Shown here piece by piece: positions 52,926 through 61,405 of a stretch of DNA of 64,000 nucleotides. Origin of the DNA: Frateuria terrea (lineage in GTDB: Bacteria > Pseudomonadota > Gammaproteobacteria > Xanthomonadales > Rhodanobacteraceae). A program made the translations under genes and the position numbers. Each line of letters opens with the position of its first letter. Positions within the stretch are counted from its first letter, which is position 1. The notes beneath the pieces were generated by a model. That model did not search any database and was not told the origin of the DNA. It saw nothing but the letters and a program-made list of their open reading frames with translations. The stretch covers positions 116,813 to 180,812 of the forward strand of contig NZ_FOXL01000009.1 of NCBI RefSeq assembly GCF_900115705.1, given 5' to 3'.

Positions 52926-52935
52926 GGGCTACCGC

Positions 52936-53673
52936 ATGAACCGCCCACTGCTCCCGCTGCTGTCCGCCGCAGTACTCGGTTGGGCCGCATCCGCCGGGCA
53001 CGCCCAGGCACAGGCCAACGCAACACCGGCGGCCTCCGCGGCAGCGCCCGCCACCGCCTCGTCGGCGACTTTCCTGGACCTGCGCGGACAGCCACCGATC
53101 CAGGGCGATGCAGTCGCCGGGGCCGGCAAGGCCGCCGTATGCACGGCCTGCCACGGCCCGCAGGGCATCGCCGTCGCGCCCAACTTTCCCAACCTGGCCG
53201 GGCAATCGGCGACCTATCTGTACGTGCAGCTCGAGCAGTTCCACCATGGCCAGCGCAAGGATCCGGTCATGACCGGCCAGGCCGCGCCGCTCAGTGACAC
53301 GGACATGCGCGACCTGGCCAGCCACTTTGCCTCGCTCCCGCCCAAGCCCTCCGGCCAGGCCGACGCCGGCTCGCGCGGCGCGCAGGTCTTTCTCGCCGGC
53401 GACCCGGCCCGCGGCATCCCGCCCTGCCAGGGTTGCCACGGCAGCGATGCGCTCGGCTCGCGCGCGCAGCCGACCAACGCGCCGCACCCGCCGTGGTCGA
53501 CCATTCCGCGCCTGCGCGGGCAATCGGCGATCTACCTCACCAAGCGGCTGAACGACTTCCGCAGCCAGCGCATACGCCCCGGCAGCAGCAACACGCGGGT
53601 GATGGAAGGGGTGGCCGGCACGCTGGACGATGCCGACGTGCAGGCGCTGGCGGCCTATCTCTCCAGCCTTTGA
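52936..53673 (+). CDS. Diheme cytochrome c, c4-like
   Basis: 245 residues from the ATG at 52936, starting with a signal peptide (MNRPLLPLLSAAVLGWAASAGHA). Two heme domains follow: CTACHGPQG near residue 71 and CQGCHGSDA near residue 165, each with a distal Met candidate (VMTGQA and MEGVAG). Cytochrome c4 proteins shuttle electrons in the periplasm. Placed 10 bp after the barrel gene, it is the likely periplasmic electron partner of the decaheme cytochrome, to or from a terminal oxidase or quinone. The long Ala/Thr-rich segment after the signal is unusual and may be a tether. Confidence 0.93.
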   Translation: MNRPLLPLLSAAVLGWAASAGHAQAQANATPAASAAAPATASSATFLDLRGQPPIQGDAVAGAGKAAVCTACHGPQGIAVAPNFPNLAGQSATYLYVQLEQFHHGQRKDPVMTGQAAPLSDTDMRDLASHFASLPPKPSGQADAGSRGAQVFLAGDPARGIPPCQGCHGSDALGSRAQPTNAPHPPWSTIPRLRGQSAIYLTKRLNDFRSQRIRPGSSNTRVMEGVAGTLDDADVQALAAYLSSL

Positions 53674-53736
53674 GCATCCGGTGCCACGCCAGTGGCGTAT
53701 AACCGGTTCGTTTTCCCCAACGCCAAGGAACAAGCC

Positions 53737-54282
53737 ATGAAACCCTCGATCAAGTTCGCCGCGCTCGTCCTCGCCGGGTTCGCCGCATTGGCCTCGCCGG
53801 CCTTCGCCGCACTCAAGGAAGGCACGCAGGCGCCCGATTTCACCGCGCCGGCCTACCTCGCCGGCAAACCTTTCACCTTCAAGCTCGCCGACGCGCTCAA
53901 GCACGGGCCGGTGGTGGTCTACTTCTTCCCCGCCGCCCACACTTCCGGCTGCAACCTCGAAGCGCACCTGTTCTCCGTGGCCATCGACAAGTTCAAGGCG
54001 CTGCACGCCACCGTGATCGGCGTGACCGCCGGCAACACCGACCAGCTGGCGGACTTCTCCAAGGAAACCGAGCACTGCGGCGGCAAGTTCCCGGTCGCGG
54101 CGGACGCCGATGCCTCCATCGCCAAGCAATACGACGCGCTGCTGCCGATGCGGCCGGGCTGGTCGGACCGCACCTCCTACGTGATCGCGCCCTCCGGCAA
54201 GATCGTCCACGTCTACTCGAACCTCAAGCCGAACAAGCACGTGCAGGAGACGCTGGCGGCGGTGGAGGCGCTCGAGCAGTAG
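53737..54282 (+). CDS. Periplasmic AhpC/TSA (Bcp-like) peroxiredoxin
   Basis: 181 residues from the ATG at 53737 (AAGGAA ribosome-binding site). A signal peptide (MKPSIKFAALVLAGFAALASPAFA) is followed by a thioredoxin-fold peroxiredoxin: PAAHTSGC, the PxxxTxxC motif with the peroxidatic Cys, and TEHCGGKF, where a second Cys could resolve it. The export signal is unusual for a Bcp-type enzyme and puts it in the same compartment as the cytochromes. It lies 63 bp after the c4-like gene and probably belongs to the same unit, disposing of peroxide made near the electron-transfer chain. Confidence 0.88.
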   Translation: MKPSIKFAALVLAGFAALASPAFAALKEGTQAPDFTAPAYLAGKPFTFKLADALKHGPVVVYFFPAAHTSGCNLEAHLFSVAIDKFKALHATVIGVTAGNTDQLADFSKETEHCGGKFPVAADADASIAKQYDALLPMRPGWSDRTSYVIAPSGKIVHVYSNLKPNKHVQETLAAVEALEQ

Positions 54283-54338
54283 GGCCGCCACTGGCCGCCC
54301 AGGGGGCGCAGGGACGCGCCTTGTGCTGCAATGGCCGC

Positions 54339-55181
54339 ATGTCGGCCACCGATCCGCAGTTCCACGTCCGCACGCTGCTCGCCACGCCGCTGATCGAAGT
54401 GCGCGACGTGGTCTGCGCGGGCAGTTGCCGGCACAAGGGCGCGGTCGAACGCGCCAGCCGCACGCAGCTGGTGTTTCCCTACCGCGGCACCTACGTCCGG
54501 CATGTCGGCAGCAACGACGCGGTGGCCGACGCCAGCCAGGTGCTGTTCTTCAACGCCGGCGAGGACTACCGCGTCAGCCATCCGAATGCAGGCGGTGACG
54601 CGAGCCTGTCGCTAGCCGTCGACGAGGCGCTGCTGCGTGAAGTGGCGCCGGCTGCGCTGCTGCTTTCCGGCGAGCCGCTGCGCTTCGGCCAGGCGCGCCT
54701 GCGCATCGATCCGCGCGCGCAGGTGCTGGTGGCATTGCTGCGCCATTCCCTGCACGAAGGCATTGCCGAACCGCTGGAAGGCGAGAGCCTGGCGCTTACC
54801 CTGGTGCATCGCGCACTGGCCCCCCGCACCACGCACGCGGCCGCGTCCAGCCAGGCCCGCCAGCGACTGGTGGACCGCGCCAAGCTGGTGCTGGCGCGCG
54901 ACCTGGCCCGGCGCTGGACGCTCGCGGAGGTGGCGGCCGAGGTCGGCATATCGGCGGTCTATCTCACGCAGAGTTTCCGCCAGGTCGAAGGCGTACCGCT
55001 GTACCGCTACCAGTTGCGTTTGCGGCTGGCGCGCGCGCTGGACCTGCTCAGGGACTACCACGACCTGGCCGCGCTCGGCGTGGACCTGGGCTTTTCCAGC
55101 CACAGCCACTTCACCGCGGCGTTCCAGAAGATGTATGGCCGCACGCCCAGCGAATTCCGGCAGATGGCGCTGCAACGCTGA
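54339..55181 (+). CDS. AraC-family transcriptional regulator
   Basis: 280 residues: a cupin-like N-terminal domain (VFPYRGTYVRHVGSNDA region) and C-terminal helix-turn-helices WTLAEVAAEVGISAVYLTQSFRQVEG and LGVDLGFSSHSHFTAAFQKMYG, followed by TPSEFR, the AraC end motif. Three cysteines are present in the sensing half (CAGSC pair), absent from most AraC proteins. The start at 54339 has only a weak ribosome-binding site. 82 bp downstream and in the same direction is the cysteine-rich peptide at 55264, with the PEP mutase-type gene after it; these are the likely targets. Confidence 0.88.
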   Translation: MSATDPQFHVRTLLATPLIEVRDVVCAGSCRHKGAVERASRTQLVFPYRGTYVRHVGSNDAVADASQVLFFNAGEDYRVSHPNAGGDASLSLAVDEALLREVAPAALLLSGEPLRFGQARLRIDPRAQVLVALLRHSLHEGIAEPLEGESLALTLVHRALAPRTTHAAASSQARQRLVDRAKLVLARDLARRWTLAEVAAEVGISAVYLTQSFRQVEGVPLYRYQLRLRLARALDLLRDYHDLAALGVDLGFSSHSHFTAAFQKMYGRTPSEFRQMALQR

Positions 55182-55263
55182 TCGCTAAAGTTTTCGACAG
55201 CGGCCGGGCCTGGCGCGGGGTCTACTCTCTCCACCCGATGCCCGGGTCGACTGGAGAAACGAC

Positions 55264-55419
55264 ATGAACGAGCGAACCTGTGCTGCCTGCGACTGCGAAC
55301 TGGACGAGAACGCCATCCAGGTGCGCATCGGCGGGCAGGCCGTGGAAGTGTGCTGCGACGACTGCGCCGTGAAGCTGAAAGAGGCGCACGCGTCCGCGAT
55401 GAACGCGAAGCGCGGCTGA
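55264..55419 (+). CDS. Cysteine-rich 51-residue metal-binding-like peptide
   Basis: ATG at 55264 with a CTGGAG ribosome-binding site. 51 residues, MNERTCAACDCELDENAI opening, then VEVCCDDCAVKLKEAH. Cysteines at 6, 9, 11, 30, 31 and 34 form a CxxCxC and a CCxxC group, like a TRASH/YHS-type zinc or copper site. It is the same length as the cysteine-rich gene at 46482 but not similar in sequence, and like it sits next to an AraC gene. It probably binds a metal ion in the cytoplasm; sensing, buffering or metal delivery to the adjacent enzymes are all possible. Confidence 0.75.
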   Translation: MNERTCAACDCELDENAIQVRIGGQAVEVCCDDCAVKLKEAHASAMNAKRG

Positions 55420-55583
55420 GCCGCTGGGCCAGGTTCGCCTGCCTGCGCGAGCCTGGCCATCGCCGACTGTTCCTCTGGACAGGGGAATGGACCCCGCTGG
55501 CGATCGGCCAGCCAGCGAAACATCCCGCCCGGAGGCATACGCATCCCCTGGCTCCCACCCCCCCGCACCACCTGGAGACCGCA

Positions 55584-56351
55584 GTGAGCACGCAAAACGA
55601 CAAGGCCCGTCTATTCCATTGCCTGCATGTGCCCGGCCAGCCGCTGGTGCTGTTCAACGCCTGGGACGCCGGCAGCGCCCGCGCCGTCGCCGAGGCCGGT
55701 GCCCAGGCGATCGCCACTGGCAGCTGGTCGGTGGCGGCCGCCAATGGTTTCGCCGATGGCGAGCATCTGCCGTTCGCCTTTGCACTGGACAACCTGCGCC
55801 GCATCGTCGCCGCGGTGGCCCAGCCGGTGACGATCGATCTGGAAAGCGGTTACGGCGATGCCCCCGCCCTGGTGTCGGCCACCGTCGCGGCCGCGCTGAA
55901 GGGCGGCGCGGTCGGCTGCAACCTGGAAGACAGCTTTCCCACCGACGGCCGCCTGCGCGACATGCGCGACCAGACCGCGCGACTCGCTGCAGCACGCCAG
56001 GCGGCGGAGGACGCGGGCGTGGGGATGTTCATCAATGCGCGCACGGACGTGTTCTTCCAGAAGCCGGCCGACGTCCACGACATGGCGATGGTGGATGCGG
56101 CGCTGGAGCGCGCGCATGCCTATGCCGATGCCGGCGCGAGCGGCCTGTTCGTGCCTGGCGTGGTCAACGAGCCGCTGATCGCGCGCCTGGCCGAAGCCTC
56201 CCCGCTGCCGCTGAACATCATGGTCATGCCCGGCGTCCCCGGCCGTGCGCGCCTGGCTGAACTGGGCGTGGCGCGGATCAGCCATGGCCCCGGTCCATAT
56301 CGCGGTGCCATGCAATGGCTGGCCGAGGCGGCCAGGGCCGCGATGGCCTGA
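55584..56351 (+). CDS. Isocitrate lyase / PEP mutase family enzyme
   Basis: 255 residues from a GTG at 55584 with GGAG before it. The order FNAWDAGSARAVAEAGAQAIATGS, TIDLESGYGD and GCNLEDSF is that of the ICL/PEPM barrel: the DxES-like acidic pair binds Mg2+, and INARTD carries the usual Arg/Asp. Members cleave or rearrange C-C or C-P bonds of 2-oxo or phospho acids, for example methylisocitrate or phosphonopyruvate; this sub-branch has no known substrate. It follows the cysteine-rich peptide by 164 bp on the same strand. Confidence 0.9.
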   Translation: MSTQNDKARLFHCLHVPGQPLVLFNAWDAGSARAVAEAGAQAIATGSWSVAAANGFADGEHLPFAFALDNLRRIVAAVAQPVTIDLESGYGDAPALVSATVAAALKGGAVGCNLEDSFPTDGRLRDMRDQTARLAAARQAAEDAGVGMFINARTDVFFQKPADVHDMAMVDAALERAHAYADAGASGLFVPGVVNEPLIARLAEASPLPLNIMVMPGVPGRARLAELGVARISHGPGPYRGAMQWLAEAARAAMA

Positions 56352-56416
56352 TCGCCGAGCGGGCCGGCTCGGTCGACCAGACCGTAATCCACGGTGCGCA
56401 GGGACGCACTCCGCGG

Positions 56417-57859
56417 TCACGCGGAAGGCGCAAGCCCAGCCGCCGGCTCGCGCAGCTTCCCGGCCGAAGCCCCGCCGGCATGCGAGACCCCCACGCTATC
56501 GGCCGCGGCCAGGCGTCGCGCCAGTTGCTGCGCGGCCACGCGGATCTCGGCCATGGCACTGCACTCCCACAGGTTGCCGCGCAGCAGTGCGCCGATCGCG
56601 TACAGCCCGACCTGCAACTCGCCGCGGGCGTTGATCAGCTGGCCATCCGGATGCGCGGCCACGCCCAGCTGCAGCGGATCGGGCATGGCCAGCCCGTCGC
56701 GCAGCAGGCGCGAGAGCAGCGGGTGCTCGGTGAACGCGACGGCGGTATCGAGCCCGGTGGCCTGGATCACCAGGTCCGCGGACAAGGTGTCCAGCTGCTG
56801 GGTGGCGCGATGGCGCAAGCTCACCCGCAGCGGACCGTGCCCATCGACGCCGAGTACGCGCGCCGCATGCAGCCGCAGCCGGCCTTGCTCCCGCATCGCG
56901 GTGAGCGCTTCGGCGGAGGCGGGCGCGACGCGGTGGCGCGCCGACTCCCACAGCCAGCGCAGGTGGCGCAGGAACTGCCGCCGCTGGCGCGCGTCCAGCC
57001 GGCGCCACAGCCGCGCGTTGATCGGCCGCATGCCGTCGACCAGGCTGCGCCGGTCGGCCTGCGGCGCAGCGGCGATCGCACGACGCACGTGCCGGAGCAT
57101 CGCCAGCAGGTTGTCGCTGGCAAGCAGCGTTGTATTGAGCGCCGATTGCCCGGCATACGGGGGCAGCGGCAGCAGGCCATGCTCGAAGGGGAGTTGCCCG
57201 TGGCGCGAGACCGCCACCAGCTCGGCCTGCGGCCAGCGCGCGCCGGCGGACAGCAGGGTGTCGACCGCGGTCAGCCCGGTACCGATCACCAGCACCCGGC
57301 GTGGCGCGGTTTCGCGGCGGTTGACGTGCCAGGGATCGAGCACATAGGCGCCGCCCTGCAACGCCTCACGGGACACCGTCTTCAGCGGCCGCGGCGACAA
57401 TGCGCCCAGCGCCAGTACCACTGCGTCGGCCTTGATCAGCAGCCCGCCGGCGAGGCGCACGGCGTAGCCGCCATCGCACAGCGGCTCGACCTGCACCGCG
57501 TCGTCGCCATGGATCTGGAAGTGGCGTCCCTGCAGCAGGGCCTGGTCGGCGCAGGCACGCACCTGCGCTTCGACGAAATCGCCGAACAGGTCGCGCGGCA
57601 GGAAATCGTCGGCGCCTGCGCCGTCCACGCGTTGTGCGGCGAATTGCAGGAATTCGCCCTCGCTGCCGGCGAACAGGCTCATGGCCTGTGCGCGCACGTT
57701 GAGCAGGTGCCGCCCGCTGCCGCTGGCGTAGGCCACGCCACGGCCGGCGACGGCGCGGTCGCCAGTGATCCAGTGCACGCGCGCGCTGCCGCGGCGCAGC
57801 AGTTCGCCGAAGAGCGAGGCGCCTGCGGCACCGCCGCCAATGATTGCGATATCAGCCAT
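56417..57859 (-). CDS. FAD/NAD(P)-binding protein
   Basis: 480 residues starting with an FAD-type Rossmann motif, IAIIGGGAAGASLFGELL, and a second dinucleotide motif VLVIGTGLTAVDTLL in the middle (about residue 190). This is the layout of PF13454-like FAD-NAD(P)-binding proteins, a broad group with hydroxylase and oxidase members. The last 40 residues (AADSVGVSHAGGASAGK) look like a non-conserved tail. It is convergent with the PEP mutase-type gene. Substrate and partner unknown. Confidence 0.87.
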   Translation of the reverse strand: MADIAIIGGGAAGASLFGELLRRGSARVHWITGDRAVAGRGVAYASGSGRHLLNVRAQAMSLFAGSEGEFLQFAAQRVDGAGADDFLPRDLFGDFVEAQVRACADQALLQGRHFQIHGDDAVQVEPLCDGGYAVRLAGGLLIKADAVVLALGALSPRPLKTVSREALQGGAYVLDPWHVNRRETAPRRVLVIGTGLTAVDTLLSAGARWPQAELVAVSRHGQLPFEHGLLPLPPYAGQSALNTTLLASDNLLAMLRHVRRAIAAAPQADRRSLVDGMRPINARLWRRLDARQRRQFLRHLRWLWESARHRVAPASAEALTAMREQGRLRLHAARVLGVDGHGPLRVSLRHRATQQLDTLSADLVIQATGLDTAVAFTEHPLLSRLLRDGLAMPDPLQLGVAAHPDGQLINARGELQVGLYAIGALLRGNLWECSAMAEIRVAAQQLARRLAAADSVGVSHAGGASAGKLREPAAGLAPSA

Positions 57860-58250
57860 GGGCTCTCCTGTCGCGGACGACCCTGCATCGGCCCGCCGTG
57901 GGGCAGGCCGATGCAGGAGTGGGAAGGGTGATGAGTGCGCGCGACCTGGCGGTCACGCGCGGCGCGTTGGGCGCTCCACGGATGCCGTACGTGGCCGGCG
58001 GCCAAGGAACTGCGCGCGGGCCGCGGCGGCGCCTGCCGGTGCGTGGACTACGGTGCGAGTCGTCGTCTGCATGAGGCACACCTGAACCGGTTCGTTGGAC
58101 ACACTCGAACACAGCGTTCGTTAAGGAACGGCTAGGCGCCCGCAAGGATCGGGTTGGCCACGTCCACCACGAATCGTAGACAAGCGACGCGCCAGGCGCC
58201 GCGCCCACCGTCCCCGCTGTGCCGTTGCGGCCGGGGAAGGTTCCAGGGTG
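57860..58250. other. Intergenic region upstream of the FAD protein
   Basis: 391 bp between the FAD/NAD(P)-binding gene start and the XRE regulator stop. It contains a perfect palindrome, GAACCGGTTC (58084-58093), and no open frame I can support. It presumably carries the promoter of the FAD protein gene. Confidence 0.35.
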
Positions 58251-59048
58251 TCACCCGGCCGATGCCCGCAGCCGCTCCGCCGTTTCCCCATCCGCCGGCA
58301 CGAACGCCTCCAGCGCCAACTCCGCCAGCGTGATGTCCACCGGCGTACCGAACACGGTGGTGGTGCTGAGCATGGAGAGCACCCGGCCATCGACTTCCAG
58401 CTGCAGCGGAACGGCGATGGACGAGGTGACGTGGGTATCGGGCGCACCCGCGGGCGCGGGCAGGGCCTGCAGTTCACGCAGCAGGCCGATCAGCTGCGGG
58501 TCCTGGCTCGCGTCGATCTGCTGGCGCAGGCGGTGCAACAGGTGCGCGCGCCATTGGACGAGATTGCGGATGCGCGGGGCGAGCCCGGCCGGATGCAGGC
58601 TCAGGCGCAACACGTTGACCGGCGACGCGAGCAGCTCCGGTGCGACGCCGCCGAGCAGGCGCAGCGTCGCCTGGTTGCTGGCGACCAGGTGCCAGTAGCG
58701 GTCGACTGCGAGCGCGGGATAGGGCTCCAGGCCCTTGAGCAGGAGGTCGACGGCCTGTCGTGCGGTGGCGAGGGCCGGGTCGTCCAGTGCGCGTTCGCGG
58801 AAGACTGGCGCGAAGCCGGCGGCGACCAGCAAGGCGTTGCGTTCGCGCAGCGGCACATCCAGGTATTGGGCCAGGTGCAGGATCATGTCGCGGCTCGGCT
58901 GCGAGCGGCCCGATTCGACAAAGCTCAGGTGGCGCGTGGAGATGTCCGCGCCGCAGGCCAGCTCGAGCTGGCTCAGGCGGCGGTGGCGGCGCCATTCGCG
59001 CAGCAGGTCGCCGACGGGGCGGTGGGTTTCGTTCGGTTGGGCGTTCAT
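58251..59048 (-). CDS. XRE-type regulator with MmyB-like C-terminal domain
   Basis: 265 residues from the ATG at 59048. An N-terminal helix-turn-helix of the lambda-Cro/XRE type (LGDLLREWRRHRRLSQLELACGADISTRHLSFVESGRSQPSRD, broken here after LREWRRHRRLSQLELACG) is followed by a long helical domain resembling the MmyB ligand-binding region, with PALAVDRYWHLVASNQA. Such regulators often sense fatty-acid-like molecules. The hydrolase and SnoaL-like genes upstream on the same strand are plausible targets. The longer frame to 59303 is rejected. Confidence 0.87.
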   Translation of the reverse strand: MNAQPNETHRPVGDLLREWRRHRRLSQLELACGADISTRHLSFVESGRSQPSRDMILHLAQYLDVPLRERNALLVAAGFAPVFRERALDDPALATARQAVDLLLKGLEPYPALAVDRYWHLVASNQATLRLLGGVAPELLASPVNVLRLSLHPAGLAPRIRNLVQWRAHLLHRLRQQIDASQDPQLIGLLRELQALPAPAGAPDTHVTSSIAVPLQLEVDGRVLSMLSTTTVFGTPVDITLAELALEAFVPADGETAERLRASAG

Positions 59049-59157
59049 GGCAGGGAATGATGCCAAACGGTTGCCGGCCTGAAAGAGGCCGATACCTCTC
59101 CGTTCGTCCCGGGCGCTGGCCGCAGGCCAAAGCCGAAGGACTCGCTGCGGGATGCCG

Positions 59158-60033
59158 TTATGCGGTGCCTTCGACTCGGCTTTGCTCCGCCCTGGGCGAA
59201 CGGGCTGAAACATCGGCCGTGGCTGGTTTGCGCAGGAACGCGTGGATGTCCTCCACCAGCCGGTCGAAATGCGTGTGGTAGAGGCCATGTGGCGCCCCGG
59301 CATACTCGATATAGCGGCTGTGCGGCACCAGCGTGGCGATCGCGCGGCCCTGCTGTACCGGCTCGCTGGCGTCGCGGTTGCCGTGGATCACCAGCAGCGG
59401 CACCTCGATCGCGCGCAGCTCCGCACGCTGGTCGGCGCGCTTGGCGCGGAAGCAGTCGACCAGCGCCTGCAGCGAGGCATCGCGGATGATGTCGATGGTG
59501 TGCTGCACGTATTCCGGTGTGGTGCCGGTCTCGGCCGGCAGGAAGAAGCCGTCGGCGTTGTCGGCCAGCCAGCGGGGCAGGTCGCGGCGGATGGCCGCGA
59601 GCACCGCCTCGGTGGTGGGCTCGTCCATGCTCCAGGATGCGCGGCTGCCCTCGGCATAGCTGGGCGCGACCGGCGCCAGGAAGACCAGGCGGCCCACTCG
59701 TGCGCTGCCGTGGCGGGCGAGGCAGCGGGTGCATTCGCCGCTGGCCATGGAATGGGCGACCAGCGTCGCCCCGCGCAGGTCGAGATGGTCGAGCAGCTCG
59801 GCGACGTCGTCTGCAAGCCGGTCGAGGTCGTAGCCGCGGCCGGGATCGTCCGAGCGGCCGTGGCCGCGGCGGTCCAGCGCGATGCAGCGGTAGCCGCGCG
59901 CGTTGAAGTGCAGCATGTGCCTGTCCCAGGCGCGCGAATCCAGCGCCCAGGAAGCGAGGAAGACGATCGGCTGGCCGCGGCCCCAGTCGCGATAGAAGAG
60001 GTTCGTGCCGTCGGTGGTGGTGAAGTGGCTCAT
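59158..60033 (-). CDS. Alpha/beta hydrolase
   Basis: 291 residues with the hydrolase-fold order: FYRDWGRGQPIVFLASWALD (oxyanion-hole strand), LDRRGHGRSD, the nucleophile elbow VAHSMASGE (Ser as nucleophile, Ala and Ser where Gly is usual), a catalytic Asp in HGNRDASEP and His in GAPHGLYHTH. The last ~17 residues (SPRAEQSRVEGTA) are encoded by sequence resembling a scattered genomic repeat and may be a late addition. Likely an esterase or haloperoxidase-like enzyme. The SnoaL-like gene lies 48 bp upstream in the same direction. Confidence 0.88.
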   Translation of the reverse strand: MSHFTTTDGTNLFYRDWGRGQPIVFLASWALDSRAWDRHMLHFNARGYRCIALDRRGHGRSDDPGRGYDLDRLADDVAELLDHLDLRGATLVAHSMASGECTRCLARHGSARVGRLVFLAPVAPSYAEGSRASWSMDEPTTEAVLAAIRRDLPRWLADNADGFFLPAETGTTPEYVQHTIDIIRDASLQALVDCFRAKRADQRAELRAIEVPLLVIHGNRDASEPVQQGRAIATLVPHSRYIEYAGAPHGLYHTHFDRLVEDIHAFLRKPATADVSARSPRAEQSRVEGTA

Positions 60034-60081
60034 GGGTGGCTCCGGGGATCGGATTGATCTGTCAGGCAGGTCGTCGATGGC

Positions 60082-60450
60082 TCAGGCGGCCATCGGCACC
60101 TTGTCCAGAAAGCCATGCACGCGGCGGATGCGGCCCTCGTCCAGTTCCGCCACGTCGAAACCGATCACCCGTGGTTCGGCCGTGCCGGGTGCCGAAAGAT
60201 GCCACTGGAAACGCGCCAGCCCGTGGTGCGCATCCACCTCGCCAGCCAGGCTGAAACGGTGGCCGGGGAACATGTCCTGCACCGCGGCGATGGTGGCGTC
60301 GATGCCCTCCCAGCCGTGCGCCTGGACCATCGGATCGGTGTAGGTGGCGTGTTCGGCATAGACGTCCTCGATCAGCGCGCGGCGGCGCAGCGGGTCGGCT
60401 TCGTTCCAGCTGCGGATGTAGTTGGCGATCAGCTCGTGGGTGGCATGCAT
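60082..60450 (-). CDS. SnoaL-like / NTF2-fold protein
   Basis: 122 residues with the cone-shaped NTF2 fold expected for SnoaL-like polyketide cyclase relatives: an N-terminal helix pair (ELIANYIRSWNEADPLRRRALIEDVY), central strands and a C-terminal pair of strands with VHGFLDKVP. Such proteins bind small hydrophobic compounds and sometimes catalyse. It starts with an ATG at 60450 and is followed by the alpha/beta hydrolase gene, so the two probably act on one compound. Confidence 0.85.
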   Translation of the reverse strand: MHATHELIANYIRSWNEADPLRRRALIEDVYAEHATYTDPMVQAHGWEGIDATIAAVQDMFPGHRFSLAGEVDAHHGLARFQWHLSAPGTAEPRVIGFDVAELDEGRIRRVHGFLDKVPMAA

Positions 60451-60574
60451 GGCGGTGCTCCGTGGTGGGTGTGGGCACAGCTTGGCCCCGCCGCCGCGGC
60501 GCGGCGATTACCTGGCAGGTAATGGGATGCGCGATGCGGGCCGGTTCGCCTGCGGCGTGCGAGAATTCCGGACC

Positions 60575-61270
60575 ATGAACCTGCTCGCCATCGAAACCTC
60601 CACCGAAGCCTGTTCCATCGCTCTCGTGCATGGCCAGCAAGTGTTCGCACGCAGCGAGCTGGCGCCGCGGCGGCACGCCGAGCTGGCGCTGCCGATGGCC
60701 GACGCGCTGCTGGCCGAAGCGGGGCTGGGCCGGCATGCGCTGGACGCGATCGCCGTCGGCCGCGGCCCTGGCGCGTTCACGGGCGTGCGGCTGGGCGTGG
60801 CGCTGGCGCAGGGCATGGCGCTGGCGCTGGATCGTCCGGTGGTGCCGGTGTCCTCGCTCGCCGCGCTGGCGCTGGAGGCGCTGGAGGACGAGGCGGCGAT
60901 CCTCGCCGTGATCGATGCACGCATGGGCGAGATCTATGCCGCCTGCTATCGGCGCGACGGCAACGGCGGGCTGGTGGTGCTGGATGACGAACGCGTCTGC
61001 AGGCCCGATGCGCTGGTATTGCCCGAGGCCGACGTCTGGAACGTGGTCGGCAGCGGTTGGGCCAGCTACGCCGACGTGCTGCGCGGCCATCTCACCGGCG
61101 GATTGAGGCAGGCCGATGGCGACCGCTATCCGCAGGCCCGCCATGTGGCCGAACTGGCGGTGCGCGAGTACCAGGCCGGCCGCGCCGTTGCGCCGGAGCA
61201 GGCCCTGCCGGTGTACCTGCGCGACAAGGTGGCGTTGACGCTGGCGGAACAGGGGCGCGCAACGCCTTAG
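60575..61270 (+). CDS. tsaB: TsaB, tRNA threonylcarbamoyladenosine biosynthesis protein
   Basis: 231 residues from the ATG at 60575. The start NLLAIETSTEACSIAL is the first ASKHA phosphate loop, and VGRGPGAFTGVRLG near residue 62 is the TsaB signature. TsaB is an inactive ASKHA-fold partner that scaffolds TsaD in making t6A37, the modified base of ANN-decoding tRNAs. The longer frame to 60422 has a different composition and is not used. It is a single gene, transcribed away from the hydrolase pair. Confidence 0.93.
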   Translation: MNLLAIETSTEACSIALVHGQQVFARSELAPRRHAELALPMADALLAEAGLGRHALDAIAVGRGPGAFTGVRLGVALAQGMALALDRPVVPVSSLAALALEALEDEAAILAVIDARMGEIYAACYRRDGNGGLVVLDDERVCRPDALVLPEADVWNVVGSGWASYADVLRGHLTGGLRQADGDRYPQARHVAELAVREYQAGRAVAPEQALPVYLRDKVALTLAEQGRATP

Positions 61271-61339
61271 CTGGGTGGGCCCTTCGGCTTCGGCCCTGCG
61301 GGCTTGCGCTCCGGACGGACGGTTACGCGGAACCGTCGT

Positions 61340-61395
61340 TACCCGCAAAACTGCGCTCGCCCCGGAACGCAGGGCAGCGAAGTCGAAGGGCTTCG
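61340..61395 (+). repeat. Scattered intergenic repeat (AGTCGAAGGG type)
   Basis: CCGGAACGCAGGGCAGCGAA then GTCGAAGGGCTTCGGCAGGC. A related core, GCCGAAGTCGAAGC, occurs at 63599-63612, and GCCGAGTCGAAGG lies at the end of the alpha/beta hydrolase gene. This is a second intergenic repeat family, distinct from the CCCTCTCCCC palindromes. Confidence 0.45.
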
Positions 61396-61405
61396 GCAGG
61401 CCGCC

